Positions 1-7,400 of a DNA stretch of 11,164 nt are shown here, piece after piece (the first letter of the stretch is position 1; each line of letters opens with the position of its first letter). Origin of the DNA: DASZMJ01 sp035551935 (lineage in GTDB: Bacteria > Planctomycetota > Planctomycetia > Isosphaerales > Isosphaeraceae); contig DASZMJ010000260.1 in assembly GCA_035551935.1 (NCBI GenBank), positions 1-11,164 of the forward strand, read 5' to 3'. The notes below the pieces were generated by a model. That model worked only from the letters and a program-made list of their open reading frames with translations. It ran no database searches and was not told the origin of the DNA. The position numbers and the translations under genes were made by a program.

Positions 1-41
1 GGACCTCTTCCTATTCTCTCCTTGGAAAAATGAAGAGGTCC
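1..41. terminator. Perfect 10-bp inverted repeat downstream of the hydrolase-peptidase gene
   Basis: Bases 1-10 (ggacctcttc) are the exact reverse complement of bases 32-41 (gaagaggtcc), with a 21-base loop. The hairpin lies about 30 bases beyond the stop codon of the minus-strand gene ending at 73, which fits a transcription terminator for that gene. There is no clear run of T after the stem on either strand and the loop is long, so an intrinsic terminator is not certain. The element touches the window edge, so the repeat may be longer than visible. Confidence 0.4.
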
Positions 42-72
42 GCAATAGCAGACCCTACGGGGCGGGCCCGGA

Positions 73-2853
73 TCAGTCGCCGGCCGCGAGGTCGAGCAGG
101 GTCGCCAGGGCGAGCCGCGTCGCCGAGGCGCAGTAGGGGACGTCGACCTTGTCGGGCGTGTCGTCGCGCGAGTGGTAGAACGGCCGGTCGTCGGCGCCGT
201 CGAAGAGGCCGACGCAGACGTAGCCGAACCGCTCGAACGGGATGTAATCACTTCCATAGATGACGCCGCGCTTGGGGCCCAGGCCCGCCTTCGCCGCGAG
301 CGTTTCGATCCGGTCGGCGACGGCCGCCGAGGGGGCGTCGTTCTCCTCGCGGGCGTTGCCGCCGTCGCGCTCGACGACGATCGCCGGGTGCCGCGGGTCG
401 GCCGGGTGCCCCACCATGTCGAGGTTGAGGACGAGTCGGATCTTCATCTTCTGATCGCTCGCCAGCTTCGCGTACGCCGACGAGCCGAGGAGGCCCTGCT
501 CCTCGCCCGAGAACGCGACGAACCGGACCGACCACGGCGTCTCGACGGCCTCGAGCACCCGCGCCAGCTCCAGCACCGCCGCGACCCCCGACGCGTCGTC
601 GTCGGCCCCCGGCGCCCGGGCTTCCGGGGCGCCGAGGTCCGCCGCCCTCGAATCGAGATGGGCACAGACGAGCACGAATTTCTCCTTGTCGGCGCCGGGC
701 TTGGTGCAGACGACGTTGCGCCGCGTGACCTTGCCGACGGGGAACTCGTGGAATTTCACATCCTCATATCCCAGTTTTCGGAACGCGTCGCGGAGCCAGT
801 CGGCGGCCTCGAGGTTCGTCGGCGAGAGGGTGTGCCGCGTGGGGAAGTCGGCCAGCCGCTCCACGGTCGCCGCGATCCGCGCCGGGTCGACCCTGGCCAT
901 CGCCGCGGGGAAGGGGTCGTCGTCGCGGCCCCGGCCCAGTGCGACGGCCGAGAGGACTCCGACGGCGAGCATGATCCCGAAGAACCGTCGCATGATCGGC
1001 CTCAACATCCACAAGGACGCCCCGAGCGCCCCGAGCCACGCGGCGGCGGGGAGCCAGGGGCTGCCGGCGATCGCCCGGAGCGGGCGGGGGACGAGCCGGG
1101 CTGTCAGGGTCGGCGCCAGGAGGGCCACGACGCAGGCGACGAGGCCGACGGCGGCGACGACCGGGCCCCAGCGCAGCCTCGCGACGGCCGCGACGGCGCC
1201 GACGGCGAGGGTCGCCGCCGCGATCCCACGGGCGTTGGCGGCGACCCGGCGGGCCGTGGCGCTCCCCAGCCGCCAGTAGGTCGCGCCAGCCTCATGTGCC
1301 TCCTCGATGTGGACGCGCTCCCCCGGCGCGGCGTCGTTCCTCAACAGGGCGTTGATATCATACAAGAGAGCTTCGGCCTCTGCGAAGTAGCCGTGGCCGA
1401 GGAGGGTCGGGTCGATGTCGAGGACCTCGACGGTGTCGACGCCGTCGACGACCGTGACCGGCGGGGTGAACCCGGCGCGGTCGAAGCGGTGGAGGAACCG
1501 CGAGGCGCCGACGGCCACGTCCTCGGGCGAGGCGTAGAGCGTCGTCCGCCGCGTTCGGCGGGCATAGGCCCCGGCGAGCCTGCGGAACTCGTCGGCGTCG
1601 ATGTCGGGCGCCGCGTGGAAGACCTGGCCGATCGCCGCCCGGCCCGCGCCGGCCGGGGCCTCGGCGAGCCGTCCCAGGGCCTCGACCAGCCCGCGATTGC
1701 CCATGCTGTGCGCGAGGATGTCGAGCCGGGTCGCGCCCGACCGGCCCGCGAAATCGTCCAGAAACGTCTGAATATAAGGTGCACTGACGCGGATGGTCGC
1801 CTCGTCGGCGAGGTAGTCGAGCAGCCGTCCCTGCGACGGCCAGCTATAGAAGGCCATGACCCCCGGCACCTTCAGGTCGAAGCCGATCTGCGCCGCCTGC
1901 CGCGCCGCCGCCTCGAAGCTGACCCGGAATCCGTGGATGAACACCAAGGCCGCCCTCTCGTCGCCGGCTCGCCGTTCGAGCGCCTCCCGGATCGCCCCCC
2001 AGTACGTCGCCTCGTCCAGCTCGGCGACGCCCTCGAGCGAGACGCGGTCATCCACTTGCGTGAAAAACCGTTTCAGCCACGACGAGCCGATCGAGCCGAA
2101 GGCGTGCGCCGTCGGGATCTCGACGTCGCAGCGCCCGAGGTGCAGCCGGTGGTCCCGCTCCGCCGAGTAGCCGGTCAGCCTCCCCGCCGCGTCGCGCACC
2201 GGGGCGCGGTCGGTCCCGTACCAGACCCCGACCGTGCGCGGCCGGTACGCCGGCAGCGGCCTCGGCGCGATCTCGGGCCGGCCCGGCGGCCGGTGGAACG
2301 ACTCCGTGACCGACTTCGGTACTTCATACGCGAATATGTCCCGCTTGGTCATCGACACGCGGCGCGCGAGCCGGAGCGTCGCCGGCCCGACCCCCGCCCC
2401 GCGACCGGCCTCGGCGCGTCCTAACGCGAACGCGACCTCATAATCCAGGCCCATCCCGATCCCGCAGTAGAAGCCCGCGAGGAAGCGCAGCGCCGGCTCA
2501 CCTTCGAGGCCGACGCGGATCGTGACGTCGGCGAATCTCGGCAGGGCGTCGACCAGGCTCGGCGGGCCGCCGTCGCGGAGGACGACGCACTCGATCCCCC
2601 CCCTGCCCTCGTCCCCTGCCGCCGGCAGGGCCTCGGCGAGCGGCCCGGCGGCCGCGCCGACGTGGAGGATCGTCGGGCGGGCCTCGGCGATCCACGTCCC
2701 CAGGCGTCCCCCCCCCCCGGCGTCGACCCCGACGACCTCGAACCTCCTCGGCGTCCCCTCGCGCCCGAGCCTCTCCCGGATCAGCGCGAGCTCCGCCGCA
2801 TCCTCCGCGCCGAGGAAGAGCAGACGCGGGATCGTTTTTTCATGCTGGATCAT
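73..2853 (-). CDS. Pseudo-CHAT / DUF900 alpha-beta hydrolase / M28 zinc aminopeptidase fusion
   Basis: A 926-residue protein with three modules. Residues 7-150 follow the caspase/CHAT-like fold: ILFLxA-type start (LLFLGAED), ILHVGAAAG where active relatives have IVHFSGHG, IECVVLRDGG where relatives have VxCVVLNACYS, then the typical AGFYCGIGMGLDYEVAFALGR end. The catalytic His and Cys positions are Ala68 and Gly95, so this domain should be inactive. Residues 207-500 are a DUF900-type alpha/beta hydrolase: VGVWYGTDR, oxyanion motif IHGF (306-309), FYSWPSQG, nucleophile Ser383 in AHSMGN, likely acid Asp445 and His487 in LGHGYF. Residues 540-642 hold three or four hydrophobic segments. Residues 655-925 are an M28 peptidase with all metal and catalytic residues: His732, Asp752, Glu784, Glu785, Asp812 and His894. 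The start ATG at 2853 has no good Shine-Dalgarno and lies seven bases from a palindromic repeat. An 11-G run covers codons 46-49. The substrates are unknown. The gene could be transcribed through from trpS 98 bases upstream. Confidence 0.85.
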   Translation of the reverse strand: MIQHEKTIPRLLFLGAEDAAELALIRERLGREGTPRRFEVVGVDAGGGGRLGTWIAEARPTILHVGAAAGPLAEALPAAGDEGRGGIECVVLRDGGPPSLVDALPRFADVTIRVGLEGEPALRFLAGFYCGIGMGLDYEVAFALGRAEAGRGAGVGPATLRLARRVSMTKRDIFAYEVPKSVTESFHRPPGRPEIAPRPLPAYRPRTVGVWYGTDRAPVRDAAGRLTGYSAERDHRLHLGRCDVEIPTAHAFGSIGSSWLKRFFTQVDDRVSLEGVAELDEATYWGAIREALERRAGDERAALVFIHGFRVSFEAAARQAAQIGFDLKVPGVMAFYSWPSQGRLLDYLADEATIRVSAPYIQTFLDDFAGRSGATRLDILAHSMGNRGLVEALGRLAEAPAGAGRAAIGQVFHAAPDIDADEFRRLAGAYARRTRRTTLYASPEDVAVGASRFLHRFDRAGFTPPVTVVDGVDTVEVLDIDPTLLGHGYFAEAEALLYDINALLRNDAAPGERVHIEEAHEAGATYWRLGSATARRVAANARGIAAATLAVGAVAAVARLRWGPVVAAVGLVACVVALLAPTLTARLVPRPLRAIAGSPWLPAAAWLGALGASLWMLRPIMRRFFGIMLAVGVLSAVALGRGRDDDPFPAAMARVDPARIAATVERLADFPTRHTLSPTNLEAADWLRDAFRKLGYEDVKFHEFPVGKVTRRNVVCTKPGADKEKFVLVCAHLDSRAADLGAPEARAPGADDDASGVAAVLELARVLEAVETPWSVRFVAFSGEEQGLLGSSAYAKLASDQKMKIRLVLNLDMVGHPADPRHPAIVVERDGGNAREENDAPSAAVADRIETLAAKAGLGPKRGVIYGSDYIPFERFGYVCVGLFDGADDRPFYHSRDDTPDKVDVPYCASATRLALATLLDLAAGD
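991..1003 (-). promoter_or_regulatory. Candidate internal ribosome binding site and start for the M28 peptidase
   Basis: On the minus strand GAGG (1003-1000) stands six bases before an in-frame ATG (993-991), which is Met621 of the fusion. Starting there gives a 306-residue protein that begins MRRFFGIMLAVGVLSAVALG, a convincing signal peptide (basic n-region, hydrophobic core), followed directly by the M28 domain. About 300 residues is a usual size for stand-alone secreted M28 aminopeptidases. Whether this start is used, or is a relic from before the fusion, cannot be decided from sequence alone. Confidence 0.4.
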
Positions 2854-2859
2854 GAAGGG

Positions 2860-2946
2860 TTTGCCACAGAGGCCACAGAGGAAATATTATTTCATTAATA
2901 GATTTCCCCTTGCCTCCTCTGTGCTCTCTGTGGCCTCTGTGGCAAA
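2860..2946. repeat. Palindromic dispersed repeat, copy A
   Basis: Perfect 21-bp inverted arms, 2860-2880 (starts tttgccacagaggcc) and 2926-2946, enclose an AT-rich loop that has further short pairings (gaaat 2881-2885 with atttc 2902-2906). Each arm contains a tandem gccacagag unit. The element fills nearly the whole gap between trpS (stop at 2952) and the next minus-strand gene (start at 2853). Transcribed from either side it forms a long hairpin that could stop or process the trpS transcript and reduce readthrough into the hydrolase-peptidase gene. A second copy lies at 7929-8029. This motif is a familiar dispersed repeat in planctomycete and some other genomes, from memory rather than a search. 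Confidence 0.85.
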
Positions 2947-2951
2947 CTCCT

Positions 2952-3914
2952 TCACTCGACGCCGCAGGCTTGTCGGGCCCGGTCGAGGACGACGCGCGCG
3001 GCCTTCTTGGCCCGGTCGGCGGCGGCGGCGCGGACCTCGGCGAGGCGGTCGGGGCGGGAGGCCCACTCGGCGAGGCGGTCGCGGGGCTCGGCGAAGCGGG
3101 CGGCGATCAACTCGGCGAGCCGGACCTTGAGGGTGCCGTAGCCGACGCCGCCGCGGCGGAATTTCGGCTCGACGTCGGCCAGCTCGTCGGCGCCGGCGAA
3201 GAGGCGGAACAGCGCGAAGAGCTGGCTGGAGTCGGGGTCCTTGGGCTCGTCGACGCCGAGGCTGTCGGTGACGATGCGCTTGCACTTCTTGAGGATCGTC
3301 TTCGGGTCGTCGAAGATCTCGATCGTGTTGTCGTAGCTCTTCGACATCTTCCGCCCGTCGAGCCCCGGTACGACGGCCACCGACTCGAGGATGTACGGCT
3401 CGGGGAGCTTGAACACCTCGCCATACGTGTGGTTGAACCGTTCGGCCACGTCTCGGGTGATCTCCAGGTGCTGGCGCTGGTCCTGCCCCACGGGGACGAG
3501 GTCGGCGCCGTAGATCAGGATGTCGGCCGCCTGGAGGATCGGGTAGGCGAACAGGCCGTGGTCGGCCGGGAGCCCCTGCTGGACCTTGTCCTTGTAGCTG
3601 ACCGCCTTCTCCAGCCACGACATCGGCGTGACCGTCGTCAAGAGCCACGCCAGCTCCGTCGTCTCCGGCACGTCCGACTGCACGAACAGCGTCGCCCGCT
3701 CCGGGTCGATCCCCAAGGCCAGCAGGTCCAGCAGCACGTCCCGCACGTACTCCCGCAGCCTCTCCGCGTCGCGGACGCTCGTCAGCGCGTGCAGGTCGGC
3801 GACGAAATAGAACGCGTCGTTCCCCTCTTGCAGGGTCACGTACTGCCGGATCGCCCCGAAATAGTTGCCGATATGCAGCGGCCCCGACGGCTGGATACCC
3901 GACAAGATCCTCAT
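2952..3914 (-). CDS. trpS: Tryptophanyl-tRNA synthetase
   Basis: A cytoplasmic class I aminoacyl-tRNA synthetase that charges tRNA-Trp with tryptophan using ATP. The 320-residue protein has the expected family length and both class I signatures: HIGN at residues 14-17 within GIQPSGPLHIGNYFGA, and KMSKS at 189-193. Other TrpRS landmarks are FVADLHALT (37-45), YPILQAADIL (124-133) and VPVGQDQRQHLE (140-151), which line the tryptophan and ATP pocket in the family. The start at ATG 3914-3912 was chosen because the protein begins MRILSGIQPSG as in homologues and a G-rich ribosome binding site (ggcgggggtg) lies just upstream. An in-frame extension to 4064 encodes only low-complexity Gly/Arg sequence from an intergenic repeat. 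The gene diverges from the CHAT gene on the plus strand. Its stop is five bases from repeat copy A. Confidence 0.97.
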   Translation of the reverse strand: MRILSGIQPSGPLHIGNYFGAIRQYVTLQEGNDAFYFVADLHALTSVRDAERLREYVRDVLLDLLALGIDPERATLFVQSDVPETTELAWLLTTVTPMSWLEKAVSYKDKVQQGLPADHGLFAYPILQAADILIYGADLVPVGQDQRQHLEITRDVAERFNHTYGEVFKLPEPYILESVAVVPGLDGRKMSKSYDNTIEIFDDPKTILKKCKRIVTDSLGVDEPKDPDSSQLFALFRLFAGADELADVEPKFRRGGVGYGTLKVRLAELIAARFAEPRDRLAEWASRPDRLAEVRAAAADRAKKAARVVLDRARQACGVE

Positions 3915-3963
3915 ATCACCCCCGCCCTTCCCTCGTCCCCTTTCCTCCCCCCAACGCCCGCCC

Positions 3964-3993
3964 ACTCTACCACCCCGCCGGCCCGCCTTCCAA
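3964..3993 (-). promoter_or_regulatory. Weak sigma70-like promoter candidate for trpS
   Basis: On the minus strand TTGGAA (3993-3988) and TAGAGT (3969-3964) each match the consensus at four of six positions and are separated by 18 bases. They would give a leader of about 45 bases before the trpS start at 3914. Such matches are common by chance, and planctomycete promoters are poorly characterised. Confidence 0.25.
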
Positions 3994-4036
3994 GCGGAGC
4001 GAGGGCCCGTGCCGCGAGGACTGCAGCGTTCCCCGC

Positions 4037-4141
4037 GTCCCCCCACCCCGGCCCTCCCCCACAAGGGGGGAGGGTGTGAAAGCGCCGACGTCTACACTTA
4101 TTCACACTCCCCCCTTGTGGGGGAGGGCCGGGGTGGGGGAC
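4037..4141. repeat. GC-rich intergenic inverted repeat (second repeat family)
   Basis: The arms 4037-4080 and 4101-4141 are reverse complements apart from a two-base and a one-base length difference, with a 20-base spacer (4081-4100). Each arm contains ccggccctcccccacaag and is itself partly self-complementary (ccctcccccac with gggggaggg-type runs). It is unrelated to the tttgccacagagg family. When translated it yields the PHPGPPPQGG and PTPALPHKGG peptides that often appear as false ORFs in GC-rich genomes. It lies between two divergent genes, so any hairpin would be in the CHAT leader or upstream of trpS, depending on the true transcription starts. Confidence 0.8.
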
Positions 4142-4317
4142 GGTCTCGAAGCCGATGGCTTTGCAATCCCCCAGGCGCCAGGCCATCGTTTCCCGATCGT
4201 GCCTGCCCTCCGATCCCCGCGCTGTCTCACCGCGGCGCCGTTCCCGCATGTCCTGTTTGGGGAGCCGCGCATCGGCCCTCCGAGTGGGAAAACCGTGCCC
4301 TCGGCGTCCTGACATGC

Positions 4318-4347
4318 TTGACTCAACCCTTCCACTCCGGCTAGCGT
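4318..4347 (+). promoter_or_regulatory. Weak sigma70-like promoter candidate for the CHAT operon
   Basis: TTGACT (4318-4323) matches the -35 consensus at five of six positions. After 18 bases, TAGCGT (4342-4347) matches the -10 at three of six. It would give a leader of roughly 100 bases before the GTG at 4453. The poor -10 makes this only a suggestion. Confidence 0.25.
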
Positions 4348-4440
4348 GGCACACGGGGACGGATCGGCGCCTTCGACACCCGCTCCGCCCCCGACTCGAC
4401 AACGCCCGTCGTCTCCCCTCCCCCGCGCCCGTCCCCGTCG

Positions 4441-4445
4441 AGGAG
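4441..4445 (+). promoter_or_regulatory. Ribosome binding site that fixes a GTG start
   Basis: AGGAG lies seven bases before the GTG at 4453. It supports this non-ATG start, which also places a clean signal peptide at the N-terminus. Confidence 0.75.
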
Positions 4446-4452
4446 CCCGCCC

Positions 4453-7400
4453 GTGCCCCACCACCTCCGACGGCCGCCCGCGCTCTTGCTCCTCGCCGCC
4501 CTGTCCCTCGGGTCGGCCCGCGCCGACGAGCCGCAGGCGAAGCCCGCGCCGACGCCCGAGCGGGCCCGACGGCTGGCCGAACGGGAACGGCATGTCCGGC
4601 GCCTCCAGGCCCTCGTCGCCCAGGGCCAGACGGCCGAGGCGATCGCCGAAGGCGAGGCCACGCTCGCGATCGACCGCGAGGTCTTCGGCGCCGACAGCAG
4701 GCAAGTCGCCGGGTCGCTCGCCGGGCTCGCCGAGCTCTATGAGGGTCACCGCGACTGGGCCGAGGCGCGCCGGGCCCGGCGCGAGCGGCTGCCGGTCATG
4801 ACCCGGATCTTCGGCGCCGAGGACTGGCGCGTCGACGACGCCCGGCGCGAGCTGGCCAACGTCGACGTCCTCGCCGGCCTCTCCCCCGACCAGCGGCGCT
4901 CGCTCGCCGAGGCCGGCGCCTCCTATCAACAGGCCGTGCGCGCCTACGAGCAGGGCCGGCGCGAGCAGGCCGTCGCGGCGGCCCGGCGGTCGCTGGCGCT
5001 GCGCGAGGCGGTGCTGGGCGAGCGGCATCACGACTCGGTCCTGAGCCTCGTCATCCTGGCCGTCGCGCTCCAGGCGCGGGGGGACCTGCGGGCCGCGCGG
5101 GACCTGCACGAGCGGGCCCTGGCGCTCCGCGCGGCGACGCTGGGCGAACGCCATCCCGCCTACGCCTACTGCCTGGTCAACGTCGCCGACGTCCTCCAGG
5201 CGCAGGGGGACCTGGCCGCCGCCCGATCGCGGCTGGAACGGGCACGGGCGATCATGAAAGAGACACTCGGTGAGCGGCACCCCGCCTACGCCTCCTGCCT
5301 CAACAACCTGGCCGCCCTGCTCAATGCGCAAGGGGACCTCGCCGCCGCCCGGGCCCTGGACGAGCACGTCCTGGCGCTGCGGAAGGAGCTGCTGGGCGAG
5401 CATCACCCCGACTACGCCCAGAGCCTCAACAACCTGGCCGCCGTGCTCAAGGCGCAGGGGGATTTCGCCGCCGCCCGGCCGCTCCTGGAACAGGCCCTGG
5501 AGGTCACGAAGGCGACCTCGGGCGAGCGCCACCCCAATTACGCCGAGGGCCTCAACAACCTGGCCGCCGTGCTCGGCGCCCAGGGCGACCCCGCCGCCGC
5601 CCGGCTGCTGATCGAGCGGGCCCTGGCGTTGCGCAAGGAGGTGCTGGGCGAACGGCACCCCGACTACGCCCGCAGCCTGAGGGCGCTGGGCGTCGTGCTC
5701 AAGGAGCAGGGGGACCTCGAGGCCGCCCGGCCGCTCTTCGAGCGGGCCGCGGCGATCCTGAAGGAGGCGCTCGGCGAGCGGCACCCCGACTACGCACGAT
5801 GCCTGAACGATCTGGCCGGCGTGCTCCGGTCGCGACGCGACCTCGACGGCGCCCGACGGCTCTACGAGCGGACCGTGGCGCTGCGCAAGGAGGCGCTGGG
5901 CGAGCGCCACCCCGACTACGCCGCCTCGCTCAACGACCTGGCCACGGTCCTCGCAGACCAGGGGGACCGCGCCGCCGCCCGGTCGCTCCTGGAGCGGGCC
6001 CTGGCGGTGGACACGGAGGCGCTGGGCGAGCGCCACCCCGCATCCATCAAGGACCTGGGCAACCTGGCCTCCATGCTCAACGAGCAAGGGGACCTCGCAG
6101 GCGCACGGTCGTCGTACGAACGGGTGTTGACGCTGTTCAAGGAGGCGCTGGGCGAGCGCCACCCCGACTACGCCAAGGGCCTCGACAACCTGGCCGGCGT
6201 GCTCCTCGAGCAGGGGGACCGCGCCGCCGCCCGGACCGCCTTCGAGGGCGCGCTGGGCGTGGCGCAGGGGGCCCTGCTGCGGGAGATGCCGACCCTCTCG
6301 CGGCGCGAGCAGCTCGCCCGCCTGCGGGCGGTCCAGGACGATCTCGCCAAGCTGCTCAGCCTCTCAGCGGACGAGCCGGGACGGGCCGAGCAGGACTACG
6401 CCAGGGTCCTCGCCTGGAGAGGGCTGGTCGCGGAGGCGGAGGCGATCCGCCGGGAGGGCCCTGAGGCGGGCGACGCCGGGGCGATCCGCGCCGAGGTCGG
6501 CGCGGCGCGGCAGGTCCTCCAGCGGCTCTATCAGGCCCGGGTCCCGGCCGGCGAGGTCGCCGAGCACGCGCGGGCCATCCGCCGGGCGGTCGAGGATCTG
6601 GAGGCCGCCGAGACCCGACTGGCGCGCGCCGTGCGCTGGGACCCCGAGCCGCCGCCCGTCCGCCGGGTGGGCGCCGCGCTGCCGGCGGATGCGGCGCTCG
6701 TCGACGTGGCCCAGTACAGGCGATTCACCCCGCCGGGCGGCGCCGTCAAGGCGTGGTCGGTCACGCCGCACTACGCCGCGTTCGTGATCCGGCCCGGGGC
6801 GGAAGTGGCGCGGGTCGAGCTGGGGCCGGCGGCGGCGATCGACAACGCGGTGGCCGCGTGGCGCGAGCGGGTCAAGAACGTCGGCAGGGATGAGAACACC
6901 ACGGGGCGGGCGGTGCGGCAGCTCGTGTGGGAGCCGATCGAGCCGCATGTGAAGGGTGCGAAGGTGGTGCTGGTGGCGCCCGACGGGGCGTTGAACTTCG
7001 TCCCGTGGGGGGCGTTGCCCGACGGCGAGGGGTCGTATCTCGTCAAGCGGTTCGCATTCGCCACCGTCGGCTCGGGCCGGCAACTGATCGCGATGGCGAA
7101 ATCACGGCCGGAGCCGGCCGGGGGCGGATTGCTGGCGGTGGGCGGGGTCGATTACGGGGCCGACCCGGGCAAGGGCGAAGTGGTGGCCTCGCGGGCGGCG
7201 ACGGTGACGAACGGGGCGATCATCTGGCCGGGACTCGAAGGTGCGAAGGCGGAGGCGGAGGAGGTCGCCGGACTGTTCGGCGAGCGATACCCCGGCGCAA
7301 CCGCGAGGCGATTGGCCGGGTCGGAGGCAACGAGGGGACGATTGCGCAAGGAGATGGCGGGCAGGCGATATCTCCACCTGGCGACGCACGGCTACTTCGC

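Larger units (their letters stand above)
3915..4452. other. Divergent intergenic region between trpS and the CHAT gene
   Basis: This 538-base stretch has no convincing gene. It holds a GC-rich inverted repeat (4037-4141), a weak candidate promoter for trpS (3964-3993, minus), a weak candidate promoter for the CHAT operon (4318-4347, plus) and the CHAT ribosome binding site (4441-4445). Short open frames here translate to Pro/Gly/Arg-rich sequence made by the repeat and have no recognisable homology. No T-box or tRNA-like leader is visible upstream of trpS. Confidence 0.7.

Noticed and set aside
172..2424. Long plus-strand open frame opposite the hydrolase-peptidase gene (750 residues)
   Set aside because: It is Arg/Gly/Pro/Asp-rich with no domain, and lies antisense to a protein with several intact catalytic motifs. 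It is a by-product of high GC.
3915..4036. T-box or other tryptophan-responsive leader for trpS
   Set aside because: No T-box consensus, stem I features or terminator/antiterminator pair can be seen. The leader is short and G-rich.
3915..4064. N-terminal extension of TrpRS
   Set aside because: The added 50 residues are Gly/Arg-rich, partly made by the intergenic repeat, and precede the normal MRILSGIQPSG start with its ribosome binding site.
4153..4188. Short inverted repeat cgatggc/gccatcg
   Set aside because: Seven base pairs with a 22-base loop are expected by chance at this GC content.
4102..6162. Long minus-strand open frame opposite the TPR array (686 residues)
   Set aside because: Its apparent repeats (EHGGQVVEALGVVGV) are the antisense reading of the 126-bp TPR units, with no independent support.
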